DNA of 64,000 nt. Origin: Terana coerulea. Taxonomy: Eukaryota; Basidiomycota; Agaricomycetes; Polyporales; Phanerochaetaceae. The notes beneath the pieces were generated by a model that saw nothing but the letters and a program-made list of their open reading frames with translations, did no database searches and had not been told where the DNA came from. Below are positions 33,897 to 47,325 of this stretch, one piece after another. How positions within the stretch are numbered: position 1 is the stretch's first letter; every line of letters begins with the position of its first letter. Location: positions 1 to 64,000 of the forward strand of contig JAKOGH010000097.1 in assembly GCA_024811115.1 (NCBI GenBank), read 5' to 3'. The position numbers and the translations under genes are program-made.

Positions 33897-34518
33897 ATGA
33901 AACCCACTGCTATTAAACCAAAGTACCCTCGCGCGATGCGACCACAGGCACTTGCAGTCATCACCCCACTCAACACCGTGTCGCGTGCCCCCGTCGCGGC
34001 CTCGATGACGCCCTCAGGATACCAGCGGCACACGCCCTCCATGCAGGCCAGCGCGCCGCCGACGGAGGTCATTCCCCGTGTTTACATCGCCGACCTCGCG
34101 GCCGCGGAGGACGGCTCGGTCCTCGCACAGCTCGGGATTACACACGTCCTGTCTGCCATGCGCGGCTCCATATCCCTTGCCCGCGACAGCCCTGCCCGTC
34201 AGGTCCCTCCAGCTCCCCCTGACCGACAGCCCGTTCGCGGAACTCGCGGAGCACCTGCCGCGGTCGACGGCGTTCATAGCGGACGCACTGCAGGACCCCC
34301 GCGCCCGGGTGCTCGTGCATTGCGTGCAGGGCATCAGCCGGAGCTCAAGTGTCGTGTGCGCGTACCTAATAAGGGCCTACGGTTGGACACCCGCGCAGGC
34401 GGTGCAGTACGTGAAGAGCAAGCGGTCGATGGCGGAGCCCAACCCAGGGTTCGTCTCACAGTTAGGGGAGTACGCCGACTCGTTGCGGGCGAGTGCTGCG
34501 GGGCAGCAGAGGCGGTGA
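33897..34518 (+). CDS. Dual-specificity protein phosphatase
   Basis: This cysteine-dependent phosphatase hydrolyses phosphotyrosine and phosphoserine/threonine. The N-terminal half reads TEVIPRVYIADLAAA and LAQLGITHVLSAMRGSI, the usual beta strand before the general-acid loop. The second half reads LQLPLTDSPFAELAEHLP, with the general-acid Asp in LTD, then the P-loop LVHCVQGISRSSSVVCAYLI with the CX5R catalytic signature and YGWTPAQAVQYVKSKR. The halves are in different frames. One extra base, most simply a C in the run 34174-34176, would explain it. With that repair the protein is about 206 residues, a normal small DSP. The substrate is unknown. No intron is needed in the body. Confidence 0.85.
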
Positions 34519-35114
34519 AGGGGGAAAAGAGGACGACCCAGTCGTGCGTTTCTCGGTCTCGGCAAATGTGAGATATCAAACTCTGATTCTCGCCCCTCCT
34601 CCTCAGGGCGTATTTTACCTGTTTGCTGACAGTAATCTCACAGAGCTCGAGCAGTGCATCAACAAATGATCTGCTTCACCACGATAGCTCTTTGCCGCCT
34701 CGGATGACATTCAGACTCTAGTCTCGCAACTGAGGCAGCCGGCTTCACGCAGATCCCGCTTTACATCCCATTGCATTGGTCTAATTTACTAAGTGTATTA
34801 GTATGTTGTACGTTACGTCTTACTTATTCAGCCGGTGTCGCCCGTCATGGCATTCAAAACCTGTGCGCTTTCATGCCACTGTATCCACCTTCTTGTATAC
34901 CCTTGATTCATATCTCTTTCATCTCACCGTGTTGTTATGTTCTATGTTGAGATAGATGTACTGAGAAGATGGTATAATAGATTAGATAATACATTCACTG
35001 TACACTCGGTAAACCTCGACAGCAATTATACATCCTACAAACATAAATGCTCATCATGTCCGTGGTATAAGAGCATCGCGATGTCCCTGAACATCACCAT
35101 CATTAACAGGCATA
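34519..35114. other. Convergent 3' intergenic region
   Basis: The region holds the 3' ends of the phosphatase (plus) and Rab (minus) genes. It is AT-rich around 34790-35030. I see no gene. Confidence 0.5.
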
Positions 35115-36137
<1,023 letters not shown>

Positions 36138-36471
36138 CACAGGGTATTGATAGATATTGGCGTGACCACCGGTGGTGTGCAGGGTAAGAAATAGCGGGTC
36201 AAAAGGTAGAGCGTGGGCTGTGAACTATGTAGAACGGTTAGAAAACCTGGTATCGGGGAACAGAAGGTGTTGAAGCCAGTTGAGGTCGCAGGTAAAGCAG
36301 TAATGAGGTCACGGTAACAGCCAAAGTAACCAAGAAGCGCGCCTGCGGTAGCCGGAGCGGTGTTAGCGCCGCATGCGCCACGTGGATTGACCGGAGGGCC
36401 CCGGCGCTGCCAACTTTCCTCGTCGTGCACGGCGGTCTTCACCTCCACATTCATTATCCAAGTCATCCACC
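36138..36471. promoter_or_regulatory. Shared divergent promoter, Rab / ATP synthase epsilon
   Basis: The start codons at 36137 (minus) and 36472 (plus) are 334 bp apart head to head, so both promoters must lie here. No clear TATA box is seen for either. Confidence 0.5.
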
Positions 36472-37111
36472 ATGGCCACCTGGCGCGGCACCTTCACGTA
36501 TGTCGCATACATGCTCACATACAATTGCGTGCTGAATATGGCTGGTCCTATCTTTTCGCAAACGCCGCATAAACAGATTCAACAAGTACAGCCAGATCGC
36601 TGCACGCGCCCTCCGCCAGTCGTTGAAGGAGACCGAGCGTGTCGCCGCTGAGAAGCGCGGTGCCACCATCATGCGGTACCAGGAGTGGAAGGACGGTCAG
36701 AGTGGTCAAGCCGTGAGTACATATTCCATTATCCGTTGATTTCGCTTTCCCTGTGAAGCTATGCGTCGGCACTTCGTCCAAAGCGTTCATGGTCATCTGC
36801 GACCGTCAGGCGTGCCGCATTTCAATGAAATATCTCAGCACATCCTGCAGCTCTGTTTGCAGTACAGAACCTCCGCGTGGTTAGCGATGGTCGGGATGTG
36901 TATTAATGCCCGCTTTGATGCCATAACGTGGACATCTTCGTCGGTGTTTCCTTGTGGTTTCATTGTCTGCTTTTTCGCTGCCTCATCTACAAGCATGCTC
37001 TGCTCTAACTGTTGTGTTATACACGTAGCTGACATGTTGCTTTGCACATAGGTTTACCTGAACCCCCCTGTCGAGAAGAAGGAGGGTGAGCCCAAGAGCG
37101 CGGCTGTGTAA
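36472..37111 (+). CDS. ATP15: ATP synthase F1 subunit epsilon, mitochondrial
   Basis: This is the small central-stalk subunit of the mitochondrial F1 sector (bovine epsilon, yeast Atp15). The model join(36472..36497, 36577..36712, 37052..37111) gives 73 residues: MATWRGTFTFNKYSQIAARA and LRQSLKETERVAAEKRGATI, then RYQEWKDGQSGQAVYLNPP and a short tail. The N-terminal W-R, then YSQIAARALR followed by LK-E-R, are diagnostic for the family, and the length is normal. Intron 1 is 79 bp, but intron 2 is 339 bp, far longer than other introns in the window. The protein has no presequence, as usual for this subunit. Confidence 0.93.
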
Positions 37112-38281
37112 AGACCCCCTCCTGTACACGCACGGTCGCTTGTGGGAAATATATGCCGTTACTCTGAACATGAGTTTGCATGAACATCGTCCGTGCCCTT
37201 CACCGATGCGGCTCTTCGTGTGTAATAAGCTTTAGGATAGCTCAATATTCAACTAAGTTTTAGATCTGTAACATGGGACGTGAAAGCCCGATTGTGGAGT
37301 ACTTACACTCGCGCATAGGTCATCTCCCATAGCCTACAAACGCTATCCAACCTTCAGACCTCCTGCGCAAGCATTTCAACGGCGTTGATCAAGTGCGTCA
37401 CCTCGTTATCCTTCCGTCGCCTGCCAGAAATCCCCTGAACTTGAACTTCAGACCCGAGTGCCCGAGAACGTCTATCAAGTATTACATTCGCCTAATGTTG
37501 CAGGATGCGATCACACCCTTTTCCGCCATGCGTGCCATGAGCTGGTCATGGGTCTGCTGCTCCGTGAATCTCTATTCTAACATGGATGTACTCGAGCTGC
37601 GGTCCTTGACCGACCTCGTCGATCATCTCAACTGTAGGGAGCTGAAACAGCGTATTGATGTTGTTTTCGTTTCACGGAGGCCGCCAATTTACGCAACAAT
37701 TATGTCTAGTGCACGCTCAGGGTCTCCAACAATTAAACGGACTTGCTCTAGAAGCTGACGGGGACTCGTCGTCGCTCTCTCGGCGGCCACTTTTCTTGAT
37801 TACTTTCCTATTGCAGTCACGGACGGAGTTCTCACCCTGAGTCACCTTGGCGGGTTCGGGACGGGTCTCTCCCACGAATTGGGCCACACCCGCTCCTCAT
37901 TGCATCTTCGTAGTAGACACATTACCTCGATGTAAAACACCGTCCGTATGCCATTGGTTAGTCCCATAGTCGAGACGGAGTTGCTGCTCGCAACGAGGCG
38001 AGCTTCAGTCTTCCAGGACGCGACTTTGGTACGGGAGATTACTAAAACGGGAACTCGGCACGTGGTCCCCGTGGTGGTTTTCAAGTACTTTTGCCCCGTC
38101 CGCGGTTCTGTCTGTCAGGCTTCCCCCTTCGTCCTTCTGTCCCTCTGCGCTGCTCAGACAGCCTCTTGGACTCGTTTCTTCGTACTCAAGTCCCCCTTCA
38201 GTGAGTGGACGATGTTTTTGCATTGCACGGAGTTGTGCGGACTCAAGCTGACTTGCTTCATAGTCACGTTCTCTTCACAAA
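37112..38281. other. Intergenic region without a supportable gene
   Basis: Open frames of 80-120 codons occur on both strands (37393-37758 plus, 37842-38084 minus, 37948-38304 plus), but none has a recognisable domain. The right part should contain the promoter and leader of the zinc-knuckle gene. Confidence 0.45.
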
Positions 38282-39391
38282 ATGGCCGGGCGAGGTTGTT
38301 ATAACTGTGGCGGTTGTAAGTCTCCCTCTCTTTTGCTGAGTACCTCTCCAGTCCTCCGACCTCCTCATATACTTCGTACCGTTCTCAATTACGGCCTGAG
38401 CTCGCGCAGCGATTGCCTTGGTCTATCGCCGGCCGGCGGCGCGTCAATTCATTCTCGGGTAGCAACCTCTCGATCAATAGCCATCTTCTCTTCTTCGTAT
38501 GCCGTCCCGGTCTAGGCTGTGTACTGACAAGTTCTTTTTCTTCTTGTATAGTCGGTCACCAAGCGGCATCCTGCCCAAAGAGCCAGCCGACATGGTACGG
38601 ATAACTCTGTACTCCCTCACCCGCTCAGGTTGTTTATGACGTTGGAAAATTGTGATATAGCTACAATTGTGAGCATCGTTTTTCTCGCATAATACGTTGG
38701 GAGCTCATCTTGGATTTTAGGCGGTGCAGAAGGACATTTGTCGAAGGATTGCGACCAGGAGGCGAAGCCCAAGTCGTGCTACAAGTGTGGTGTTGCTGGC
38801 CATTTGGTGCGCTTTGCAAATGCTGAGGCTTATGGTAGTGCTGATATTTTCCTTAGAGCCGTGATTGCACAGCGGCGGCCGAAGAAACCAGCGGCGCCGC
38901 ATCCGGCCAGGAGTGTTACCGCTGTGGCCAGGTCGGTCACATCGCGCGTGCCTGCCCCAACGCGACCTCCAACGCTGGTGGGAAGTTCAACTCCTTCAAC
39001 GGCGGCGGCTCTCAGAAGACTTGGTTAGTGTAATTGTAACTACTGTTCGATATGACTGGCTCATGTGCTCACTTTTCCAGCTTCTCGTGCGGAGGTGTAG
39101 GACACCTCCAGCGCGACTGCGTCCAAGGCCCAAAGTGCTACAACTGCTCGGGCATCGTAAGCATGAAACACTTTTCTCTATTTCGTTACTGACATCATTC
39201 GCTACTAGGGCCACATGTCCAAGGACTGCACGCAACCTCAGCGCCGGGCTTGCTATAATTGCGGTTCTGAAGGGTATGTTTCCGTACTCCATGGGAAGCC
39301 GTCTTGCCGTACTGACGCTTTGTGCTTCTAAAGCCACATCTCTCGCGATTGCGACAAGGCCGCCACTGGTGCCTCCACCGAGGGCGCTTGA
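38282..39391 (+). CDS. GIS2: CNBP/Gis2-type protein with seven CCHC zinc knuckles
   Basis: This is a single-stranded nucleic-acid-binding protein of the CNBP/Gis2/Byr3 family, linked to mRNA translation control. Splicing seven or eight small exons yields seven C-X2-C-X4-H-X4-C knuckles: CYNCGGFGHQAASC, CYNCGAEGHLSKDC, CYKCGVAGHLSRDC, CYRCGQVGHIARAC, CFSCGGVGHLQRDC, CYNCSGIGHMSKDC and CYNCGSEGHISRDC. A Gly/Asn/Ser-rich linker (GGKFNSFNGGGSQKT) separates knuckles four and five. The first exon is 38282-38315, and the stop is at 39389-39391. Seven knuckles is the family's usual number. No break is seen. Confidence 0.93.
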
Positions 39392-39790
39392 ACAACGAAC
39401 GCCAGCTCCGAGTTTTTATGCAGCACAACCGTGTACGACGATCTCCCGACGAGTGTAGCCCTCCTGTCTCCGCCGTTAGTGTATCCTCTCAAGTAGTTTC
39501 CTTGCCGTGGCATGCTCGCCGGTGTCATTCGCTAAGCTTTGTATCACAATATATCACCGCCTGCATTCTCTACGACCCTGAGCCCTCTCCAAGTATGACC
39601 TAGTTTTCGCCCACGGAGCGAGGCGTCTCCAGACTGACGTTCGAGGCGAAATTGGCGCGGGTTGCGGTATGTCCCGGGCAGCGCCGGCGCTGGCGCTGCC
39701 GAGCGAGTGAGATTGCGGGCATTCCCTACGCGACATACACCCACTCTTCCTCCTTCTCCTCCCTCGTCGTCGTCGCCCACCACATCCACC

Positions 39791-40613
39791 ATGCAAGCCC
39801 TGCGCAGTGCGCGTCCAACTCTGCGCAACGTCGCTCACGTCCGTGCCTTGACCGCGGCTGCCCACCCGTCCGCCTCTGCGTCCTCCACCACCTCCACCGC
39901 TGCCTCCGTCATCCCGCTCTCCAACGTCGAGGCGCAATGGGAGCGTTTGTCCTCTGAGGAGCAGCTCGCCGTTCACCAGCAGCTCGAGGAGATTCAGAAG
40001 CGTGACTGGAAGACCCTGTCCATTGACGAGAAGAAGGCCGGTATGTTGCATTTTTCACTCAACCCGTTCTCCCTGCCTCGACGTTTGCTTTTGCTATCAA
40101 AACCTTCCTGCCGGCCTGCCTTGACTCGAGACGACGACGCTCACGCCATTCCGCCCTTCAACAGCTTACTACGTCGCTTTCGGTCCTCATGGTCCCCGCA
40201 AGCCCATCAACCCGCCGGGCACCAACCTAAAAGTCGCTCTGGGCGCCGCCGCCACCATCGCCGTCGCCGGTGGGATCTACTCTGCCATCCGTAGCCGGGG
40301 TACGTCTTGTCTTGCGAATGTGCTGGTCTCCGCGCGCTGCGCAAGCCGCAGAAGCCGCCACGCTTTGCCGCACCTGGCCGTCTGCTGACCTGCACCTCGC
40401 GTTTGCAGCACCACCACCGCCCAGAACGATCAACAAGGAGTGGGAGGAGGCCTCCAACGAGCGTGCGCTCGAGATGAAGCTCGACCCCATCTCCGGTGTG
40501 TACTTGACATTTGTCTCCGTTCAAAGTGCACGCGACTGACGCCCGAAATCTGAACCAACGTAGGCATCGCGTCCGAGGGCTACTCTGGAACCGGCTTCGT
40601 TACACACAAATAG
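39791..40613 (+). CDS. COX5: Cytochrome c oxidase subunit IV (yeast Cox5), mitochondrial
   Basis: This is a nuclear-encoded structural subunit of complex IV in the inner membrane. The model join(39791..40040, 40165..40299, 40409..40495, 40564..40613) gives 173 residues and keeps phase. The presequence starts MQALRSARPTLRNVAHVRAL. The mature part has PLSNVEAQWERLSSEEQLAV, IQKRDWKTLSIDEKKA, YYVAFGPHGPRKP, one membrane span (VALGAAATIAVAGGIYSAI), then RTINKEWEEASNERALEMKL and a C-terminal ASEGYSGTGFVT. All are family hallmarks. Introns 1 and 2 are 124 and 109 bp, longer than most here. Confidence 0.93.
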
Positions 40614-41387
40614 ATCCCTCAGCTATGGTTGCCCCATACAGGAACGATAGGACGGGCGAAGCGGACGCGGAGCTGTATGCTGGTACTGGCCCAAAGCTGG
40701 CGGGACACCGCTGTGTTTGTTTACGTGGACCCTGTATCGAACACTTGCTCGCGGCGACGCTCCTTGTCTTCTCAAATAAACTACTTTGGTTGTCTGCTAA
40801 TGCATTCTTCAGCTAGTGCGACTGCGGCGTTTTGGCGTGAACCAGGTTACCATCCGGCAATCATACGTGTGAAGACTTCATAGAGGTCAGCGGTCGACGC
40901 TTCGGTGACATCATCCGGCGTGTGGAACCAGCATACCTTGCCTTAATGTCCAATGACCGCTGGAGTGCGAAGGCGAGGTTTGTTGGTGAGCTGTTGTGCA
41001 ACGTACGCCATACATGTATATTTTCAGCGCATGTGCCTGAGGTATAGCCAGAGGGCTGAGGGAGTAATTCGTCACACACCAGCACACCTGTTTTTTGAGC
41101 AGGTGCTTATGACTGAAGGCATAGATCTACAAGTCAAACATGAGGTCTACATGGTTTTCTACTATTCATGTATTACTAGCTCTATCATGTCAATGTCCTA
41201 TACTGCGACCTCGTTACGTCGAGAAATTGGCTTTAAAGCACTTTCTGCTCACTTGTAATGTGCATGGACTGTTTATTGCTGGCGCACTTTCCTTGAGCTC
41301 TTCAGCATATGCTGTGATTATACCCATCATCAGCAGTGTAGAGGAAAGGTCCATATATTATTATACAGGATAGCACAGGCGAACGAA
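40614..41387. other. Convergent 3' intergenic region
   Basis: Holds the 3' ends of COX5 (plus) and RPN8 (minus). No frame with recognisable content was found. Confidence 0.5.
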
Positions 41388-42610
41388 TTATATGGGCTTG
41401 TCGGGGTCCGCCGACTTCGGCTTGGCCGTCTCTTGCTTCTTGTCGTCCTCTTTCTTCTTGTCGTCCTTCTTCGCCTTCTCCTTGTCCGCCGGCGACTCCT
41501 TGCCCTTGCCCTCCTCAAGCTCCGCACGACCAAGCGTCGCCTTATTATCGACAAGCGCGTGCAGCGCGATGACGGCGCGCATGAGGCTGCTGAGGTACAC
41601 GACGAGCAGCTCGTCGTTTGTCGTCGCCGCGAAGCTCTGCGTCGTCTCCGCGTCGGTCAGGTTCGGGAGCAGGTTCAGTGCGTCCTGCAGGTGGTACACG
41701 ATCTGGTGGTTGACGGGCATCCGGCCCGCCGCGACGTCGGCGAGGTACTTCTGGATGTCGGACAACCGCGACTGCAAGCCGCGCAGCGAGGCAAGCTGTT
41801 CGGACACACGGGTGGAGAGCGTCGTCGTCGTGGAGTCTTTGATGTCTCGCAGTAGATGTTCAACACCGATTTCCTCCGCCTCTTCTGCTTCGATCGCGGA
41901 TGGCACGTGCAGGAACGTCTTTCTTGTTTCTGTGCCGTCCTAAGAGAGGGATGAGATACGTGCTGGGTCTAGAGATATATGCACGCACATCCTTGATCTC
42001 TTCCACTGCAAAGTAGGCGTCTGTTGGAATACCGACGGTTTGCGGTCGTACGTCGACGATAACCATGACGGGTCGCGCAATATACCGCTTGAGCAGGTCG
42101 TTAATTTCTTGGTCGGATGCCCTCAGCTTGGGACCAGTGTGGTACCACCCAATCATCTTCTCCCGTGCTGGTCGCGAACGTGTAAGTACGGCTTGAGGCA
42201 CGCGGAGGGCCGACTCACCTACCATTCACCTTTTTGAACATCTCCCACATGCCCTCAATGTAGTTGTGGTCTAGAAACCATGTCTTGGGGTCCTTCTCGT
42301 CCTCTTCGAAGGGTATGCCGAACGAGTTGGCGACGTTGATCGTCTTGCCGTTGTCCTGGCCGAGGAGCACACCGATCACTCGCTTTGTTGAACCTTTTGG
42401 TACGGAGCGAGCGTGGTGGTCCGTTACCGAGAGAAGTACAAGCGGATGTACCACTATGTGACTGGTCGTCAAGTTGCATTCTGAAGTGTGACGCGTAGGG
42501 CATACCAACTGTAGTACCCGCAAGTGCGGTTAACTGCATTACCACTGAATGAGTACCGGAGTAAGATTGGAAAGGGCTAGACTCACTTGTTCTGTTGTTG
42601 TAGCAACCAT
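41388..42610 (-). CDS. RPN8: 26S proteasome regulatory subunit Rpn8
   Basis: This is a lid subunit of the 19S regulatory particle that pairs with the deubiquitinase Rpn11. After a short first exon ([11 protein letters not shown] 42610) comes the MPN domain: [56 protein letters not shown] and [15 protein letters not shown]. The HTG in place of HxH shows the inactive MPN form, as expected for Rpn8. Then come [17 protein letters not shown], the helical C-terminus ([20 protein letters not shown]) and a Lys/Asp/Glu-rich tail ending SADPDKPI at 41388. Four introns are evident. Length and motifs are normal. Confidence 0.95.
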
Positions 42611-43059
42611 GTATCGTATAGGCAAAGATAAAATGAAGGATGGACGATAGGGACGGTGAGGAGGAGAGGTGGTATTCAGGCGTAAGTAATTGAAGGCGCA
42701 CGCCGCGTACGCGTCCTTTGAGCACGTTGTTTGGCCTTGTTGTCCAAAGGCTTTCCAGGCATTTGCCTTTTCTAGCCAGAACGCCGGGCGCTAAAATCAG
42801 TCCTCATAGCGGCCATGTCACTGTGAGCACTCTGAAGGACGTATTATAGTGGTCAACTGGCACCTGAGAGACTCTGAGAAGCTTAGCAGAAAAAAATTGA
42901 TTGAAGCACAATGACCAGGCTCACACATGGCCAAACCTAGACAGTACTGACCCAAAGATGTACACATCAGTATTAATATTGTCCTGTAATCAACGCCGCG
43001 GCGCACTAAATGAGGGCAACTAGTACATTGCAGTAGAGCAAATGGACCCTAGACACAGC
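42611..43059. other. Short intergenic region
   Basis: Promoter side of RPN8 and 3' side of CTF18, both on the minus strand. Nothing else is recognised. Confidence 0.5.
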
Positions 43060-46000
43060 TCATAGAAACGATGACATCTTCACTGGCTTCCTCACCGCCG
43101 CCGAGTTTCCCTCATGGAACCGGTATGACACACCCGGCGGCTTGGAAGCAGCTTTACCGCCAGAAACGACGCGGCTCTTGGGCTTCCCACTTGCTCTATC
43201 TTTCTTGGGCAGTATAGGTCGTCCGAAGAAGTCTGTTGGAATCTGGATGGCGACGGCAAGGGACAGAGGGAGTAAGCATAGCTGACGAGATACGAGAAGG
43301 GCTAAGGATGGACGGACCTTCTCTTCGACGACGACATCATCCCGGCGAGCACGCTTGCTTGCGCGTGATCCTGGCTCGGCGGACTGAGGCTGCCGTCTGC
43401 CTGGACGTCACCATCGTGGCCATCTTGCGCGCTTCTGATCGACGTCGTGTGAGTGCTCGAGGGTGCTCTAGATAAACTGCCAAGTTGTGCAAGGCTCACC
43501 GTTTGCCAAAGAAACTGTATGTGCTCCCCTTAGATCGCTCGACCGCCTCTGCTTGCCGGTTGATCAGCTGTGCGTCAATCTGCAGTCGGTGTATGAGCAT
43601 GTGTGCATGTTATGCCGGCTCAGTATGGTGAGGGACTGACCTCGGAAGCGACAAGGTGCCTGACAGCGTATCTCGAGACAGCGATGTCCGCAGCACGCTT
43701 TCCCTCGTATGTCACGAAGGTGTCTATTGGTCTGCGTATAAGTCAGCAGCAGTACAATGCGACACGCCAGCACAACGACAGGCAACTCACGGGTCCAATC
43801 GATACATCAGCTGACCATCTTCCGCCTTCTCCTGGATGAATCGCAGTTCGAGGGCAACCATGATATCGACGAGTCTTGTCAATAGTGCACGTTCGTCGGG
43901 CTTGATGATCTGTTTATTCACCTATATGTATCATCAGTGTCTGAGCCAGGCATATGTACGTGCTCGAGCCTTGAAAGGGAATGGAACGTACAGGTCGTAG
44001 AGGTGGTGAGATAATTCTGTTGATCATCGGTGCGAGCTCCATCTGGAGGACCTCCTCGCCCGCCAGATGTCGGAATGCACCGCCGTGCCGCGTGCCTGCT
44101 GTCCGAAGACACTTTGCCAGAGACTTGTACACCTCCTCGTTCACCCTCGTCTTCGTGAAGCTCTACATCCCATGTCCGGCACCGTTCAACCAGATACCAC
44201 GCAAGAAAGGTGGGTATATGCGCACCTCCCAATCAGCTTTCGGTCTCTCGACCTTCGCCATCCCTCGCTCTTGGAAATAGCGGGGGTAGAAAGGGACGAG
44301 CATGTACGGCATGTACTGCAGCAGCGCGTACTCACGCTCGGTTCGCATCTCGCCCGCGAGTAGGTCGTACTGCGACAGCCATTCGTTCGCTTTCAGATAT
44401 CGGCTGAAATTGGAGTCATGCGTCCGCAGGGTAGCGTAGTGCTCGAAACACCCTAAGAATGCTCGTCAACGATGCCTAAGACTAGAATAGGGTAGCAAAC
44501 GTACCGACTGCGATTCTGTCCGGCACACCGCTCGCCTCGACCTCCCTGCTCAGCCGGCCAACGTAGCGCGCTTCGTCTTCCTCGGTAAGACCGAGCTCCC
44601 TCGCTCGTTTGCGAGACATGGGCGCAAAGAGGTCGTTGAGAACTGTCGTCTGCGAGACGTCTGCCTCCTTCATGCCCGCTGTCGCGCGGCGCACAACTGG
44701 TTCGGTCACCTCTTCGTTCCGCGCTTTGATAAGCTGCACGAACTCAATTCAACGCCGGCCGTGCATTTCAGTCGTATATATGCCACGTACTTGCAGAGTG
44801 TTCAAACACCCTCTCAGGTCGCCCTGCGCAAGCCCAACGAGCGTCGTGAGTGCCCTTGACTCGGCTCGCAGACCCTCAGTATCGCATATCTCACGCAAAC
44901 GCTTGCCGAGTCTGTAGTCATTTGGCTTGTTGAACCGGATGATGCGCGTATGTGGGCGGAGCTTCGCCAACGCACTGGCATAGAGGTCGTTGCATATACA
45001 GATGATCGGCCGACGTAGAGGACGGTTGGTTTCGGGCTGATCTCGCTTTGCTATGGGCCAATTTGACCAGTCAGCTTGCCTCCACATGATATCCGGACTG
45101 ACTATATGCATACCGCGCTTCTTCGGTTTATCATACGTCAACTGGATGAGTTTATGGACGAACCCTGCCGACTACACGCGCATGTTTCGTCAAATGGGAA
45201 TATACAACAACATGGACGAGACGTACGGTGTCTGTCCCGCCAGTGGCTCCATCAATTTCGTCAATCACGACGAGAGTCGGTTTGCTGCTGCCCACAGTAG
45301 CACCAGACTCCAGTGCTGGTCGGATCCGATCATCAACTATCTGTGCTGACCTGGCGTCGCTGTGGGAGGACTTTCAGTGAGCATGGTTGCCAAAAAGGAC
45401 ATATGCAACTAACCTAGCGTTGACTTCGAACACGTTATACCCAGCTTGCTTTGCAATGATGTGTGCCAAGGTTGTCTTGCCCAGTCCTGGCGGTCCAGAT
45501 ATCAGAAGTATCTGAGGCCAATAAGGTTGGTAACCGCCGAGTCCTAGTCGCAAGTTGAAGCTCACCTTCTCTTTGGGCCGCCGGTACTCATCTAGATTAT
45601 CTTCGTCTCGGGCGCGTTTCTTTGCCTTCTTCGTACCGAAGACGCAGTAGTCCCACTCCTTGACCCATGACATCGCCTCGCGGTGAATACGGTCGTCGCC
45701 CAAGAGATCCATGAAACGTTTCGGACGATACCTGTCAACCCAAAGGGACGCGTCGGGGTCGCGGGTGTGCTCGGCTGCTGCTTGGGCTTGATTATCTCTA
45801 GTAAGGCAAACATAAGCCTTCCAGACCGGTCACAGCAGAGGCTCAGACGCACTCTCTCGACAACTTCGTTGCCTCGCTAATGGACAGGTCTTCCAAAAGA
45901 CGATGGATAGGTACATCAAGCAGGCCTCCGATATTCGTGTTCCGGTTACGCGATGTCTGAAGGAGTTAAGCTTGAGTTATGCACCTCAAATCGTCAAAGA

Positions 46001-46731
46001 GGGTGCACAGAACATACCGTGCTTGGTATGCCAAATTTCTTTGGCTTCTTCCGTACGAACACGGTGTTCCCATCGAAGGTTGTGGCACGTATGGAGAGCG
46101 CTGAACGGTGCGCGGGCAAAGGTGTAAACGGAAGTGAGGAAGAAGCTTCGGGGGCGGGAAGAGGTGCGGTCGCTTTGTAAGGTTGGAGTAGGTCATGTAT
46201 GTCTGGGAACTCTGAGTTTCCTACAGCTGCTTGTGAGCCATGCGGACGTAGGGTTATACTACTACAAGGCGTACCCTGGGACTGAGATTGTGATTGTAGC
46301 AGAGCGGAGCTGCTGGAAGAGGACGGCACGAGTGTTGGTTCTACGGTACCAACAGTAAGCTGCGCTTCGCAAACTGTACTGGATGGATTGGACAGACTAG
46401 TCGGTTGCGTTTGGGTAGAGCTACTTTCGGCCGTTTCGTTTAATAGAACGGCCTCTTGGGTCCAAACGGCGTCAAATGAAGTAAGAATTAGCGAGCAAAA
46501 CGCGTGCATACCTCCGAAACTCTCTCCGTCTTCGTTGCCAGCCGGTCCGAGTAGATTCCCCAGCGTGAACGCTTCCTCTTCCCCAACGATGCTGTTCAAG
46601 ACATTGTGTCGTGGCTCTGTACGATCTGTTTCACCTATGGTCATCTCCTCGTCTTGAAGTAGCGTTGGCGGACCGCTCAGCAGGCTGCTCATTTCTCCGA
46701 ATATTATCTCGGTGTTGGCGACCTCCGTCAT
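43060..46731 (-). CDS. CTF18: Ctf18, large subunit of the alternative replication factor C clamp loader
   Basis: This AAA+ clamp loader acts with Dcc1 and Ctf8 in PCNA loading and sister-chromatid cohesion. The N-terminus from ATG 46731 (MTEVANTEIIFGEMSSLL) is long and Ser/Thr/Gln-rich, ending in TVFVRKKPKKFG. Then come YRPKRFMDLLGDDRIHREAM and SWVKEWDYCVFG, Walker A GPPGLGKTTLAHIIAKQAGY, NVFEVNASDARS, Walker B TLVVIDEIDGA, LRRPIICICNDLYASALAKL, IIRFNKPN and LAQGDLRGCLNTLQ. Next are the Ctf18-specific C-terminal region (DLFAPMSRKRARELG and YMPYMLVPFYPRYF), a basic SKRARRDD stretch and the end KMSSFL at 43060. Over ten short introns split the gene. The C-terminal tail should bind Dcc1-Ctf8. 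Confidence 0.92.
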
Positions 46732-47325
46732 GTTTCGGTCGAAGGTATTGTGAGCGAGCCGCAAGCACCGGCGAGCGTGATATAAGGAGACAAGGGTAAA
46801 TGTGCGGGAATTATTAGGCAAGAAGGGCCTAAAACGCGCGAGGTGGAAGTTATTGAAAGGTTTGGGCAAGACGCGACGCCCGACGCTGCGTAGGAGCGTG
46901 ACATGCTCAACCACGTGATAAGTGACATGAGTGACCTCCACTAGGTTTCAGTCACGCATGCATAGCTTTCCCATCTGCTAACTTAGTTGCAACTCGCAAA
47001 GCCCAGCCAAAGTGCGCAATCAAGTGGGACAAAGCTGAGAATTGCGTGCATTATTTTTCCCCATTCATGAGGAGGCTTTCCAATATACTTCTCGTCAGTA
47101 CCAGCATATGTCATACCTGCCATGCCTGCGCTGGATAACCATTTCGATGTATGTATACACCTGCCTCAGAGATTGAACCGTAGTTATTATATCAAAAGGT
47201 TAGATGAGCTCAACCATGATTATACTTGGGGCTTGAAGTATTGACTAGTCAGAGACACAATTGCAAGGAGATCGACGCCACAAGGATACTGATCGGAAGC
47301 GCTCAAGTATGTAGCACTATCAATT
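46732..47325. other. Intergenic region without a supportable gene
   Basis: Promoter side of CTF18 (CACGTG at about 46912-46917) and 3' side of the next minus-strand gene. No coding signal was recognised. Confidence 0.45.
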
